In this document: piece by piece, positions 51,084 through 59,397 of the stretch
Position numbering within the stretch: position 1 is the first letter of the stretch
Layout of the letters: the number at the start of each line of letters is the position of its first letter
NCBI GenBank assembly: GCA_029721515.1
Contig: CM056559.1
Location: forward strand, 24,211,565 to 24,275,564
Direction: 5' to 3'
DNA length: 64,000 nt
DNA from: Synanceia verrucosa
Taxonomy: Eukaryota; Chordata; Actinopteri; Perciformes; Synanceiidae
Notes under the pieces: model-generated
Told to the model about the DNA's origin: nothing
The model's database searches: none
Seen by the model: the letters and a program-made list of their open reading frames with translations, nothing else
Position numbers and translations under genes: made by a program

Positions 51084-53707
51084 TATTTATTTTATTTGTT
51101 GGTTTGCAAAATAACTCAAAAAGTTATGGACGGATTTTGACAAAATTTTCAGGATTGCTCAGAAGTGGCCTAACTTAAAACTGATTAATTTTTGGTGGTG
51201 ATTGGATCCGATTCAAGGCCATCAAGGTCAAATGAAAGGTCACGTCAAACTAATGTATGGGAAATTTCGCACATTTCTGAACGCTCCAGGGTGTAGAGTT
51301 TTCAACCAATAGTGACCTAATTTGGTGTAAAGACTAATATATGAATCCAAAGTCACAAATTCAGTTTGATCTAGATCAGTAAAAGGTCCAGGTCACCAAG
51401 GACAAATATGTGTTTTTAATTATAACTTCAAGTAGAAAGGAGCGAGAGCAATGCAACTGATCTCAAAATATCTAGAAAAGAATTCTCAGTTTATCATCTT
51501 GACATTGTTGTTGTCAAATATTAATATTTTCTGTGATAAAAAATAAATTATGCATAGAAGACAAAATTGTGGCTTTGAAATAAGTCAAATTTGACCTTTT
51601 GTCAAAATCACCACATTCACTCTTAGGCGTTGTGGGCTTGCAGGAGTATACGCTCTCTCAGCATGCTGCCTTGGTGGAGGTCTACACTCAATGAGTGCTT
51701 TTCTAGTTTTGTTATTTTTTGTTACTGTCTGTATCTGTTCTCATGTTTACATTTTTTAGGTCCCATCAATTTGTATTTGTATACCTGCACTGTAATGAGC
51801 AATGCAAAATATATGAAAAACATTGTGAAATTTATTAATTCATTCATTGCCAAGTGTGTTTAGTTTACCTGTCACCTAGTGAGAAGGAGCTGCAGTGCCT
51901 ACAGTTAGCTGGCAGGTGTAATTAAACGCACCTGTGTGTTTCAAAGGAAAAGCACAGGTGTAATTAATCACAGTGATAACAGGCTGCTGTTGCAGGGCTC
52001 AGATGTTGACTATGTTGTTTCACTCAAATGGCTTCGAATCGTTATGGAGCTGAGTCATTAATGTTAATGTTATTAGTGACACCTGTTCTGGAGTCACAAA
52101 TTGAAATGCCCCTGCCGCCTCTCTCTCTGCAGTACTGCACAACTGTGCAGCATGCTATGATGTTTTAATTGATTCCTCACACTTTGTCACATAACTTCTT
52201 TGCAGTAAGTAGCTTATTTTCTTTTTAACTCCTTGAGTGCCAAAGACCTTTTTGTCTTTTAAAAACGCTTGAGTGCCATAAATGTATATACATCAAAGTG
52301 GATTTTTGGCAACTGGCACAAGAGGTCCCTCTCACACAGCCTGTGTGTAGCATTGGGGCTTCTGGGACATAAAGAAATGGTATACGCTACAGAGATCAAA
52401 GCAGGAAGTGGAGATGATCGCAATCAATCACAAACAGAATCTGGACAAAAAGTTTTAGTGAAAGTGGCCTCCACTCTACCTCTGATAAAATAGAGAGTCT
52501 CTTCTTTCATTTAAGCTATTCAGTGTTTTCAGAGACATAGGACAAAATATTCTGTGGCTCTTAAAAAATGACTCAAAATGGCCAAGGCACTTTCATTTTT
52601 GTAAAAGGGCCGGCACTCAATGTGTTAATTGCTGCATGGTTTCTTGAAAGTCCAGATTTCCCTCACTGCTCTCAGTCTTTGTGAAACATTTAAGACACTG
52701 GCAATCACTAAAAATAGAAAATAAAACACACCAGGCTACTGTTTACTGGTAATTCATGTAAATTCAAAAGAATGGAGCTATCGAGGTGATCCGGATTCAC
52801 CTTTTGACCAAGTCTGCCCTGGTATACAGTAGTCTCAATTTCAAAGGCAAGCCCTACCACCTGAGCCAATTAGGAGCCAGGGAGCTGTATCCTTCTATGT
52901 TTTCTATCAGGCCAGGGTGGGGTTGCCATTTGCATATAACCTCACTCTCTTATCCTAATGTGCCGTCGCTCTGCATACAAATGGAGGCATTTATTTTGCC
53001 GCTCCTTGGCCTTCACCCTTCAAATGCTCATCTGACAGGAATCCCAATGTTCCTAGCAACCACTGTCTCTGACTCCGTATTCAGCTCTCTCATTTGAAAG
53101 TGTTAAGAGCCTTGGTGTTCTCGCAAACAGACTGCGGCACAGCTCCGTGCAGTGGCTTAGCTGACAAAAGTGTTATTCAATGGGGATGGTCTGACTCCAA
53201 TTTCACTGGTTAGTGGCAAGGTTGGAGACCTGCAGGTCTCAATATTTACAACATGACTTTCTAAAGAAAAGTCCATCTTGGTGCAGGGTGGTTGTGCAAC
53301 ACTGAGGAGTTCAAAAAGGGTGATTTCACAGCCTCATAGAAAATTGTCTTGTTCAACAGCTCTGTTTCCCAACGTTTGACGAAATCACGAGGAACAGTGT
53401 GTTCTCACAGATACAGTGCAAGTGTGGTGGACTAAACTCAACAGGAAAAAGTTGAAGATAAAGTGTGTTCCTGTGAGGTGATGGAATCCAGAGTTGCACA
53501 TACTGCTCCTGCACACATTCCTGCACTGCGGCTAACACACACACACACAAATGCTCATTCCCTCACACTCCTGACTGGCTGTGTGGCAGGTAGCTGAGGC
53601 AGCCTTAACATGGAGGTAATTTACGAGGGAGGTCTTACCATTGCGCCCAGACGGTCACAGGGGTGAAGGGCCGGGTAGGAAGAAACTGGATCCATGTAGT
53701 AACTCAT
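21027..53707 (-). CDS. ets1: ets1: ETS-family transcription factor, spliced gene, two N-terminal isoforms (overview)
   Basis: Nuclear sequence-specific activator that binds GGAA-core sites and acts in haematopoietic, endothelial and neural-crest programmes (known of the family). The coding exons, joined in minus-strand order, keep one open frame. Long form: 53639-53707, 48631-48778, then the shared exons, 485 residues. Short form: 40571-40631, then the same shared exons, 433 residues. Shared exons are 29524-29643, 28724-28924, 28358-28435, 27665-27910, 26227-26487, 21861-21979 and 21027-21242. All introns are GT-AG. ETS1 rather than the paralogue ETS2 is indicated by the C-terminal ending LDVKPDTDE and by both N-terminal exons. 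Human ETS1 forms of 441 and 485 residues are close in length. Exon borders were read by eye and phase-checked; no transcript was available. Confidence 0.97.
21243..21860 (-). other. ets1 intron between the two ETS-domain exons
   Basis: This 618-nt intron with GT-AG borders splits the ETS domain at the conserved DE|VA position. Half of it (21326-21629) is a MITE copy; nothing else recognisable. Confidence 0.9.
21326..21629 (+). mobile_element. TTAA-MITE copy 7, in the ets1 last intron
   Basis: 304 bp from TTAACTCTTTAAGTGCCA to GGCACTCAATGAGTTAA. Single left end; internal deletions after GGGATTTGTAGTAG and after GGTAAAAACAA. Confidence 0.92.
21861..21979 (-). CDS. ets1: ets1 shared exon 6: first half of the ETS DNA-binding domain
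   Basis: 119 nt, acceptor TTGTGCAG|GCAGCG and donor GATGAG|GTGAGAGG, phase 1 in and 0 out. Encodes [20 protein letters not shown] and then [20 protein letters not shown], identical or nearly so to human ETS1. It supplies helix 1, the first beta strands and two of the three conserved ETS-domain tryptophans (W330 and the Trp of GDGWEF). No substitutions at known structural positions were seen. Confidence 0.98.
23140..23624 (+). mobile_element. TTAA-MITE copy 8, near full length
   Basis: 485 bp from TTAACTCTTTGAGTGCCA to CCACTCAATGATTTAA, with the doubled left end. Lies in an ets1 intron, antisense to the ets1 transcript by the orientation used here. Confidence 0.92.
25357..25400. repeat. GA-rich microsatellite in an ets1 intron
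   Basis: GA units followed by GAA units. Confidence 0.9.
25737..26085 (+). mobile_element. TTAA-MITE copy 9
   Basis: The left terminal repeat lost its TTAA (reads GTTCTTTGAGTGCCATTG); the right end is intact (GCACTCAATGGATTAA). Single left end; the segment after ACCTCTGATAAAACAAG is deleted to ACATAGTACAAAATATTC. Confidence 0.88.
26227..26487 (-). CDS. ets1: ets1 shared exon 5: serine-rich region and inhibitory helices
   Basis: 261 nt, 87 codons, acceptor CTTTCAG|GAAAGC and donor ACACAG|GTAAGA. It equals the regulatory exon (exon VII) of mammalian ETS1. Residues 241-283 are the serine-rich region, with [15 protein letters not shown] and [13 protein letters not shown]. These hold the serines targeted by CaM kinase II in mammals, each beside an aromatic residue, which strengthens autoinhibition. 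One aromatic is Phe (F250) where human has Tyr. Residues 294-320 ([10 protein letters not shown] ... [10 protein letters not shown]) form the inhibitory helices before the ETS domain. The frame-neutral length means skipping would give an internally deleted, de-repressed protein, as described in mammals. Confidence 0.96.
27665..27910 (-). CDS. ets1: ets1 shared exon 4: central transactivation region
   Basis: 246 nt, 82 codons, acceptor TCTCCAG|GCTACG and donor AGCAGAG|GTGAGG. Encodes short-form residues 154-235, with [36 protein letters not shown] and [15 protein letters not shown], all closely matching human ETS1. The acidic/serine-rich stretch is the activation domain. IKQE at K219 corresponds to the human sumoylation site K227. 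It is one residue shorter than human around [12 protein letters not shown]. Mammalian ETS1 can skip exons in this region, but the sequence alone does not show that here. Confidence 0.96.
28358..28435 (-). CDS. ets1: ets1 shared exon 3: short linker exon after PNT
   Basis: A 78-nt exon encoding [20 protein letters not shown] followed by TSDYFV; phase 1 in and out. The acceptor is CATGAAG|AGGATG, a weak polypyrimidine context; using AAGAG two bases later would break the frame. The donor is TTTGTCA|GTAAGT. The ESRYTSDYF motif matches human ETS1, while the first half is more diverged. It starts the central transactivation region. Confidence 0.93.
28724..28924 (-). CDS. ets1: ets1 shared exon 2: Pointed (PNT/SAM-like) domain core
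   Basis: Acceptor CCTTCAG|ATCCCAG and donor CAGAAAG|GTAAGGC bound 201 nt, 67 codons, the same length as the human exon. It begins [16 protein letters not shown] and ends in the near-invariant [17 protein letters not shown]. The PNT domain is a helical bundle that docks ERK2 and recruits CBP after phosphorylation of the upstream threonine (known for mammalian ETS1). Differences from mammals are mostly in the first helix and around [11 protein letters not shown]. All bulky core residues (Trp, Phe, Leu) remain, so the fold should be intact. Confidence 0.97.
29524..29643 (-). CDS. ets1: ets1 shared exon 1: ERK phosphosite segment and start of the PNT region
   Basis: This exon of 120 nt is phase 1 in and out, with acceptor GGCAG|ATCCAG and donor CCAAAG|GTAACG. 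It encodes short-form residues 21-60, including [12 protein letters not shown] and [16 protein letters not shown]31 corresponds to the MAP-kinase target T38 of human ETS1, followed by proline as required; the second serine (human S41) is kept as S34, while human S40 is glycine. The rest forms the helices that precede the Pointed domain core. Both isoform-specific exons end in G, so both give Asp at the junction. Confidence 0.96.
35410..35446. repeat. Perfect 16-bp inverted repeat with a 5-nt loop
   Basis: GCGTAGGCTATGTGTT at 35410-35425 and its exact complement AACACATAGCCTACGC at 35431-35446, loop TGTGC. Located in the 10.9-kb ets1 intron, so it would form a stem in the pre-mRNA or a cruciform in DNA. 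No similarity to the other repeats. Confidence 0.9.
37562..37576. repeat. Run of 15 G
   Basis: Homopolymer G15 on plus (C15 in the ets1 pre-mRNA). A similar G12 run is at 1642-1653. Confidence 0.95.
40571..40637 (-). CDS. ets1: ets1 short isoform, start exon (coding from 40631, or 40637)
   Basis: Encodes [20 protein letters not shown] plus the first base of the next codon, then donor GGACG|GTGAGTAAAG. Human ETS1 begins [20 protein letters not shown], so the ATG at 40631-40629 is the orthologous start. A second in-frame ATG lies two codons upstream (40637-40635, giving MVMTAAV), and an in-frame TAA at 40676-40674 closes the frame above it. The sumoylation motif IKAE is kept at K15. The human segment LELFPSP, which follows this sequence, is absent: reading past the donor gives a stop within two codons. 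Phase 1 at the end matches the first shared exon. Confidence 0.93.
40638..41000 (-). promoter_or_regulatory. Probable promoter and 5'UTR of the ets1 short isoform
   Basis: This is the sequence directly upstream (minus strand) of the short-isoform start exon. It is purine-rich on the minus strand (CT-rich on plus from about 40795 to 40910) and contains several GGAA cores, for example around 40710-40735. That is compatible with the autoregulation by ETS factors described for mammalian ETS1 promoters. No clear TATA box at a fixed distance was seen. The extent is nominal, and promoter function is inferred from position. Confidence 0.5.
43374..43432. repeat. CA microsatellite
   Basis: About 29 CA units in the ets1 long-isoform intron, followed within 160-255 bp by GT tracts on the same strand. 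Confidence 0.95.
43589..43703. repeat. Two GT microsatellites
   Basis: GT runs at 43589-43619 and 43686-43703, separated by unique sequence; complementary in sense to the CA tract at 43374. Confidence 0.95.
46729..47103 (+). mobile_element. TTAA-MITE copy 10
   Basis: Starts TTAATTCTTTGAGTGCCA with a single left end. The body is typical (GGGGCTTCTGGGATTTATAG, GACAAAAAGTGGTGATTTTG). The right end is eroded (GGCACTCAGTGAGTGAA). Confidence 0.88.
48631..48778 (-). CDS. ets1: ets1 long isoform, second coding exon
   Basis: This 148-nt exon lies between acceptor TCTCTAG|AGGCAC and donor CCTTCAG|GTAAG. It enters in phase 0 and leaves in phase 1, exactly as needed to join the first shared exon. It encodes residues 24-72 of the long form. 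The stretch [12 protein letters not shown] is rich in Gln, Tyr and Ser, and the exon ends in [12 protein letters not shown], matching the QEVPTGLEHCVS end of the human long-isoform segment. The central part is diverged from mammals. This exon is skipped when transcription starts at the downstream short-isoform promoter. Assignment rests on the end motif, the phase and the position. Confidence 0.87.
49644..50141 (+). mobile_element. TTAA-MITE copy 11, full length reference copy
   Basis: 498 bp, TTAACTCTTTGAGTGCCA to GGCACTCAAAGAGTTAA, with the doubled left end and complete body. No coding capacity for a transposase, so it is non-autonomous. Confidence 0.94.
50984..51709. repeat. Foldback-family repeat, copy B (long form, with AT microsatellite)
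   Basis: Opens ATTACCTCCACCAAGGAGGC and closes CTTGGTGGAGGTCTACACTC then GTGCTTTTCTAGTT. The body shares AACTCAAAAAGTTATGGACG and TGGTGGTGATTGGATCCGAT with the other copies, and adds about 400 bp that they lack (GGTCAAATGAAAGGTCACGT onwards). An AT run of about 60 bp sits at 51023-51082. No transposase or reverse-transcriptase motif recognised. Confidence 0.75.
51023..51082. repeat. AT microsatellite
   Basis: About 60 bp of alternating AT, then ACACACATATATAT; embedded in foldback-family copy B. Confidence 0.95.
52225..52628 (+). mobile_element. TTAA-MITE copy 12
   Basis: 404 bp from TTAACTCCTTGAGTGCCA to GGCACTCAATGTGTTAA, doubled left end, with several small body deletions. Confidence 0.9.
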
Positions 53708-53755
53708 CACGGACGCCGTGGACAGGAGAAGCAGGGCCTGCTGAGGGGATCAACG
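53639..53755 (-). CDS. ets1: ets1 long isoform, first coding exon (coding 53639-53707)
   Basis: The ATG at 53707-53705 opens a peptide beginning [14 protein letters not shown], which aligns with the N-terminus of the 485-residue human ETS1 isoform (MSYFVDSAGS). The coding part is 69 nt, 23 codons, and ends in phase 0 at donor ATG|GTAAGA. The start is supported by an in-frame TGA at 53752-53750, only 15 codons upstream. A TTTGCAG acceptor just upstream suggests that the exon begins at 53755 and carries 48 nt of 5'UTR, with a further exon upstream. That last step is inference; the start codon itself is well supported. Confidence 0.88.
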
Positions 53756-55017
53756 CTGCAAACAGACCGGGGCAGGGTGGAGCAACCTATCTATCACAAG
53801 CTGTTTACACTCAGTGTGTAAGTGTGCCTGTGTGGTATATAGGTGTGTGAGAGAGGAGAGAGAGGGTCAAAAAGAGGGGGGGAGAGTGAGACGTTTGAGC
53901 TGGGTTTCAATAACCTAAAACAATCAGCTCCACAGTAGAAGTCTGAGAACTGTGGTTACAGGGCTTTTTAAAAACACATCTTTATCAGCTTCATGTAGGA
54001 TTTAGGAGTGTTACTGAGTGTTACTGTGTTAAATCAAACACTGCTGATTTCTGTGTGGAAAAATGTGAATTCAGCTGAAGCAAATCCATCCATCCAGATG
54101 CTTGTCAACATAACATTTCATTTCCATCTCAAATGCTTTCCTTCACCTTCTGTAAAAAAAAAAACGCCTCCTCCTCTCATTTGCCTCACCTCTTTCTCCT
54201 CCTCTTTCTCCTCCTCTTATCCTCCCTCTCTTTCCTCTCCTCCTACACACTTTGCTTATCACTTACTCGTAGCAGCATCAACAAAGAGACTGGGAACTGA
54301 TGTGAAGGATTACATTAGAGGAGGAATGGTGTACATGGGCAGTGGCAGGTTCCCATCCTCCTCACATTCATATGGTAAGCAATTTGGCATAGTTAGTTTG
54401 TGGCAGCTGCTGACACAGTGCGGGAAGATGCGCTTCTGCTCAATGCTTGCAGATGTTCATCAGCTCAAAAAGATTCAGATGCTTTTGTTTCAGAAAAAAA
54501 CTACGCATGCACAAAGTCAATAATGTGCAAATCAGTTCTGTCATTCAGCTGCATGCACTACCTTTACGCTTCCAGTTAAATGTCACTGGAAAATCAAAAA
54601 TCTAAAAAATAAAAGAGCATATTCATATTAACAGAGAAGCATTAATTCTGGCGGTGGCAAATATAGTTTATATATTGTACATTTTAAGTGATCTATTTTA
54701 GTGCAACTTCAAGCCCACAGATAACTGAAAATACACTGGATATACTGGAGTAAAGTTAATTTTCAAACAGATGTTCATGCAACTTCACTTTGCTTTTGTG
54801 ACGCAAAAGACGCAAAAAGACGCAGAGACGAAAGAGCGCATCTGAATGAAAAGAAGCGCGCTGCACGTTTTATGAGAATTCCTGACGGGAGAAAGAGAAA
54901 CTTTAAAGTCAACATTTTCATCCTGATGCACCAGAGAAGAGCCGGTAATATCATACGTTGTCTCGTTCTGTAAGTTGATTTATAGTTCATTTTGGTAGAA
55001 TAAAACTTTGCACTTAC

Positions 55018-55100
55018 CGACCGCGGTGTGAGAAGTTTCCTATAAAGTGGAAGCGCCAGGCAGTTGAGTGTGACAGCTGAGCTGTGGACTGCAGAGATGC
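55018..55100 (-). other. ets1: Candidate non-coding first exon of the ets1 long isoform
   Basis: On the minus strand a strong splice donor (GCGGTCG|GTAAGTGC) lies with its exon end at 55018. It is 1.26 kb upstream of the apparent acceptor at 53757-53756, which precedes the long-isoform start exon. No convincing open frame runs through it, so it would be 5'UTR. The transcription start cannot be read from sequence, so the right edge (55100) is only a placeholder. It could be a chance donor; a 5'-RACE product or an RNA-seq junction would decide. Confidence 0.4.
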
Positions 55101-56184
55101 TGTACCTGCTCACAGCGAGTCCCACAGAGGAAGGAATATTATGCACACTTTTAGTCCCTCCCTCAATCATACGGTGATCCTCTCCAAATTCTCCTCTGTG
55201 TGCAGGCTTTGGACTTCACATGCAGCTGTGGTTCACAAGTGCAACCATAGCACAGGTGCAAACAAAATAGAGCCTGTGATGGTCAGTAAAGGTTTTAGTA
55301 AGACTAAACCTTTCTGGGTTAACATGCCTCCAACATCCACTTTGATGTAATTTACAAAATTAAAAAAAATGTGAGGAATAATATCCATGTTTCACAGGCA
55401 AGTTCAATAATGAAGTCATATTAGACTCATCATTTCTGAAGTAACTCAGATATACATTCTGTCCATTCTTTGCTTCAATAAACAATAAACAAACAAACAA
55501 ATAAATAGCCTGTTTAAATTTCAGATAAATGTCAATGAAGTTTGCTTAGCCTATGTGTTGTCTTTCTTACAGAAAGCCAACAGTTGTAAGGGAAAAATAG
55601 CAGGAAAGAGGCAGGAAAACATCACACAGGGAGGTGGGTGTGATGGTAATGACAATGGTTGATCTTCCTGTGTTGTTGTCATCTGGGAAAAAACTGTATC
55701 CCTGCCTTTATGTGAAGATTTGTTTAAAACAGATTTTAGGACGTCTGTGTCAATATTTGATTTTTAATCAAACTAATATTTTAAATTTGCAGGTAAATTC
55801 TCCTTCTAGCGTGAAATCTGGCATCAAATAAGAGCAAAGGAACCACTTGAAGAAGTGACGCTTTCGAATCAATCTGTTCCAGGTCTCACCTGAGAAGCTT
55901 CTGCTTCTTGAATATTTATTTACTGTACATCACTGACTATCATATCATCCTCCGCCTCTGATTAAAGCTATGACAGAAACGTTGACTACTCTTCTGCGAA
56001 ATGAGAAGTTCCCCCTATAGTATGTAACTTACTACATCCAGCTGCTCTGATAGAAGCAGGTGATAACCAGGTGAGAGTGGGACACTTTATCTGTCGCCTT
56101 ATTTATTGCTTTATTTGTTTATTTATCTCCACGCTGCCAGGTCACAAGCTTTCACTGCTGCATTGTAACCTAACAGTTTAGAGT

Positions 56185-56215
<31 letters not shown>
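56185..56215. repeat. CT microsatellite
   Basis: About 15 CT units, upstream of the candidate ets1 first exon. Confidence 0.95.
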
Positions 56216-56219
<4 letters not shown>

Positions 56220-58909
56220 GCTTAACACTCAACACTTGCGAGTCATCTGAAACACCTTGTGACTCCATGATAATTCTGTGACCCCAGTGCAGCATTTGTT
56301 TGAATTAGAAAGTGCACGGTTCAATCCTCCTGACAGCCAAGGCTCTTAACAGTAAATCTTAAAAGTCCTGGTAAGAAGGTGTGTGTGTGTGTACGTATGT
56401 GAAGAGCTGATGGGGGGGTCAAGTCCAAGGTGAGAGGCGTGAAGAAGAACCATAAGGGGCACTGTGTCAGGCAGCCTGCATTTTCTCAAGACCTCGTCTG
56501 AATCCTGTGGGCCTCAGTGCCTCGGGCCCCCAGGAGACACAGATGGGCAACACGTCTAGGGCAAAAGGCGAGGGTATGACTTATTGCCATGTGGAGAGAA
56601 AAGCAAGGGACGCGCCCCTGTGATGGGACCAAATTGAATAAAAGAGGGGGATGAATGTGATCCAGATCTTCAGCCGATGCCCCGGCAATACTGTTTCAAT
56701 TAGCTGGCTCAGCAGTTCAAAGGCGAGGCCCTCGATACACTTCTGCTCCGCATGAAGCCACTATCATCGCATTGCCCCCGTGTCTTTCACCTCCCTAGTA
56801 TGGTACCACCTTGTTCAGATCAGAGCGTCCATCTATGTGCTGGCTTGTGCTCATGTTTTGCATTAAACAGATAGTGAACACTTTGCCATCGCCTCCAGTA
56901 AAAGCCATCAGTCAAAAGACCTGCAGGAGTTTATGGCCCTCACCATTACTGGCTTACAGTGTTCATGTATGTACATCAGCTCTGTATTATATATTATGGG
57001 TCCAGCTCTGCCTGAATATCTCAAATCTTTCTGTAATAAATTGTTCTTTCATACCTCATTTTTATCATAGTTGACAGCGTTCAGTGCCTCATTCCTCACC
57101 TAAACCCACCAGGAGTTTCAAATCTTGACCGTATAACTTCAACAATAAAAGGAAGTTTTCATGACAGGTTCGTTCTCTTGAAAGATACAGTATCTGGAGT
57201 CATGTAAGGGTCATATTACTTATTCTTACCATCTTTTTAGAAGTGACGATGCTACTACACCTGATACTGGAACAACTCTAAGAAAACTATAAAAGAAAGA
57301 CAGAAATGCTCTGCAGATTAAGGAATAATTGAACTGCTCTGTTGTCCTTATATCGCCTTTGGGACATTGATTGACTTCTGTCATCTGAATGCTTTATTTA
57401 AATCAGCACAGCAAACCATACTGCCGTCTGTCCTCCACTGGTTTCCTGCATCTTCGTGAGCCGCTCCAGACTGCGAATCCTTTTGTCTCATTTTCTCCTT
57501 TTGGATCTTCCAAAGATAGCGCTGACAGGTGATATTAATGGTCTTTTATTAGCATCATCCTGATTGCCACAGATTTTTGGAAGCGAAAGATAGAGGGAAA
57601 GAGCAAGAGAGAGATGAAGAAAGTAAAGAGAGAGAGAGAATATGGAAGTCCTCCGCCCACCGCTTCTCACAGGAGATCGCCTCTCTCTTTGATAGCCTGC
57701 CCGAATCTGTTCCCCCCATAGAAACTGCCCTGCAGATGTTGTTGCTGTATGCCGACTACAAAGAAGGAGCCCTTTATGAGAAGAACATCTATTTTGGGCC
57801 TCAGTGTTTCCGAGCTCTGGTGCTCAGTGAGAGAAGCACAGGCCTAATCTATGCGTTGCTGAAAACTCTGTTTTATTCCCTGCCCATGATATTTTTAGAT
57901 TAAAGCCCAGCTCTAATGAATAAAGTGAGGATGTAATATTTTCTGACAGTATCAATATGCCATCACCGCGGTAGGCTTGGGCCTGAAAAAGCCTGCATTG
58001 CTGTTGGCATCGGCAGAGAGAAAAATGGGGGAAAATGTGGAAGAGGCCTTTGTGTCAGGTTCATTTAGAAGTGTATGTGTTTAAGACTCGTACCCTCACC
58101 CTCACCCACAGACCTGTGACTTTGTTGCACTGTTGACTGAGAGGCAAAGGTCCTGGGGGCAATATTAGCTTTTGATATTATCTTTAATTAAAGCCCCAAT
58201 CCCTCAGCCAAGTTGTCCAAACAGCCCTAAATAGGCCCTGTAAATCAGACAAACATCCTCACCATTCAATGGGTTGAGAGTGTGCACTATAGCCTCCAGA
58301 TGGTTTGTGTTTCTCAAGCCTTTCACAAGGGATGGTACGGGACAGCGATCTTCTGTTCCAAGTGCGCCTCTTGACAGAACGAGTTCCTCCACACCACATG
58401 CCGAGTCGTTGGATTTCTGCCTAGGTCACTCTTTCTCTCTCCCTTTTCTTTCCTGTCTCCTCATGTGTGTGGGTTTATCTGTAGGCTACGTGAGTGTAGC
58501 TTTTGTCAGTCAATGTTGTGTTTGATGACCAACTGACTCTACTCTTGAGTGTTTCATGCAAAACGCCAGCGCAGCACACAGAGCGGCAAGCATGACAGAC
58601 TGTGGATCTGCACGTATTTTACATCACACTTCAAAGACTGAGAGAAGAAGAGTTCTGAGTTTCAAGTTTTCAAGCCTCATACTGTCAAGTGTAGCGTTAC
58701 TGTTGCTTGGCAAAACAACGCCCTTACGCCAATCTTTTATGAGGAAAAAGAGGAAGATGAAAGGAAAAAGCAGGGTGAGGAGGGAGGAAAAGTATGAAAT
58801 GCTGAGTCCAACGTGCCCCGGGTGATAAGCTGCTGGACTGGCGCCACAATTACACCCCCCCAAACACACACTAATGTCCACACAGTGGCCAGTTTGACCC
58901 CCTCCCCAC

Positions 58910-58949
58910 CACACACACACAGACACACATACACACACACACACACACC
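58910..58949. repeat. Imperfect CA microsatellite
   Basis: CA units interrupted by AGA and ATA. Intergenic. Confidence 0.9.
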
Positions 58950-59397
58950 ACCACTCCAGTGGCGTCTACCATTCACTATTCCTCTTCATTAGTGTTCCAG
59001 AACGAGATGCTTGTCATGTAATTAGCAGAGGAGGCTTTCTGAATGCCTGTGTAACACACTCTCATTAGAGAAGTGAGAGAAGGAGAGGCAGGCCTCCAAG
59101 GCAAGTAGAGAGAGAGAATCAGTGAGACAGATGGGGGAGAGGAAGACAGGAGGATTGAGAGAGGAAAAAAACTGTTGATAGCACCAAGAAAAGAAAAACT
59201 GACATGATGAGGAGGCAAGATTTTTGACTTGAGTGTGCCAGCTGGGGATACGAGTGACTATTTGGTCTGGACAAAATTAAAACAACTTATCTCAACTAGT
59301 ATTCTCATGAATATTCATAAAAACTGCAACAGCATTTCAGCTGACCTTATCCCATGGTTGTTGAGTCATCGGATTTAAAAGTAATAACAAAAGTCAA

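Larger units (their letters stand above)
48779..53638 (-). other. ets1 long-isoform intron between its two specific coding exons
   Basis: This 4.9-kb intron is rich in repeats: two MITE copies (49644-50141 and 52225-52628) and a 0.7-kb foldback-family element with a long AT tract (50984-51709). No coding sequence beyond the flanking exons. Confidence 0.85.
55131..59397. other. Intergenic sequence upstream of ets1, part 1
   Basis: No exon recognised. A 108-codon frame at 57577-57903 (plus) begins in GA-repeat sequence and resembles no known protein. The block 56.4-56.8 kb is GC-richer and repeat-free, a candidate for regulatory sequence. Confidence 0.6.

Noticed and set aside
54008..54523. 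171-codon plus-strand open frame near the long-isoform promoter
   Set aside because: Contains a CTCCT-rich tract giving Ser/Pro runs; no family resemblance.
55041..55046. TATAAA on plus near the candidate first exon
   Set aside because: It is on the opposite strand to ets1 and no plus-strand gene is seen downstream.
57577..57903. 108-codon plus-strand open frame
   Set aside because: Its start lies in GA-repeat sequence giving a Glu/Arg/Lys-rich peptide. No splice context, no recognised domain, and such a length is expected by chance here.
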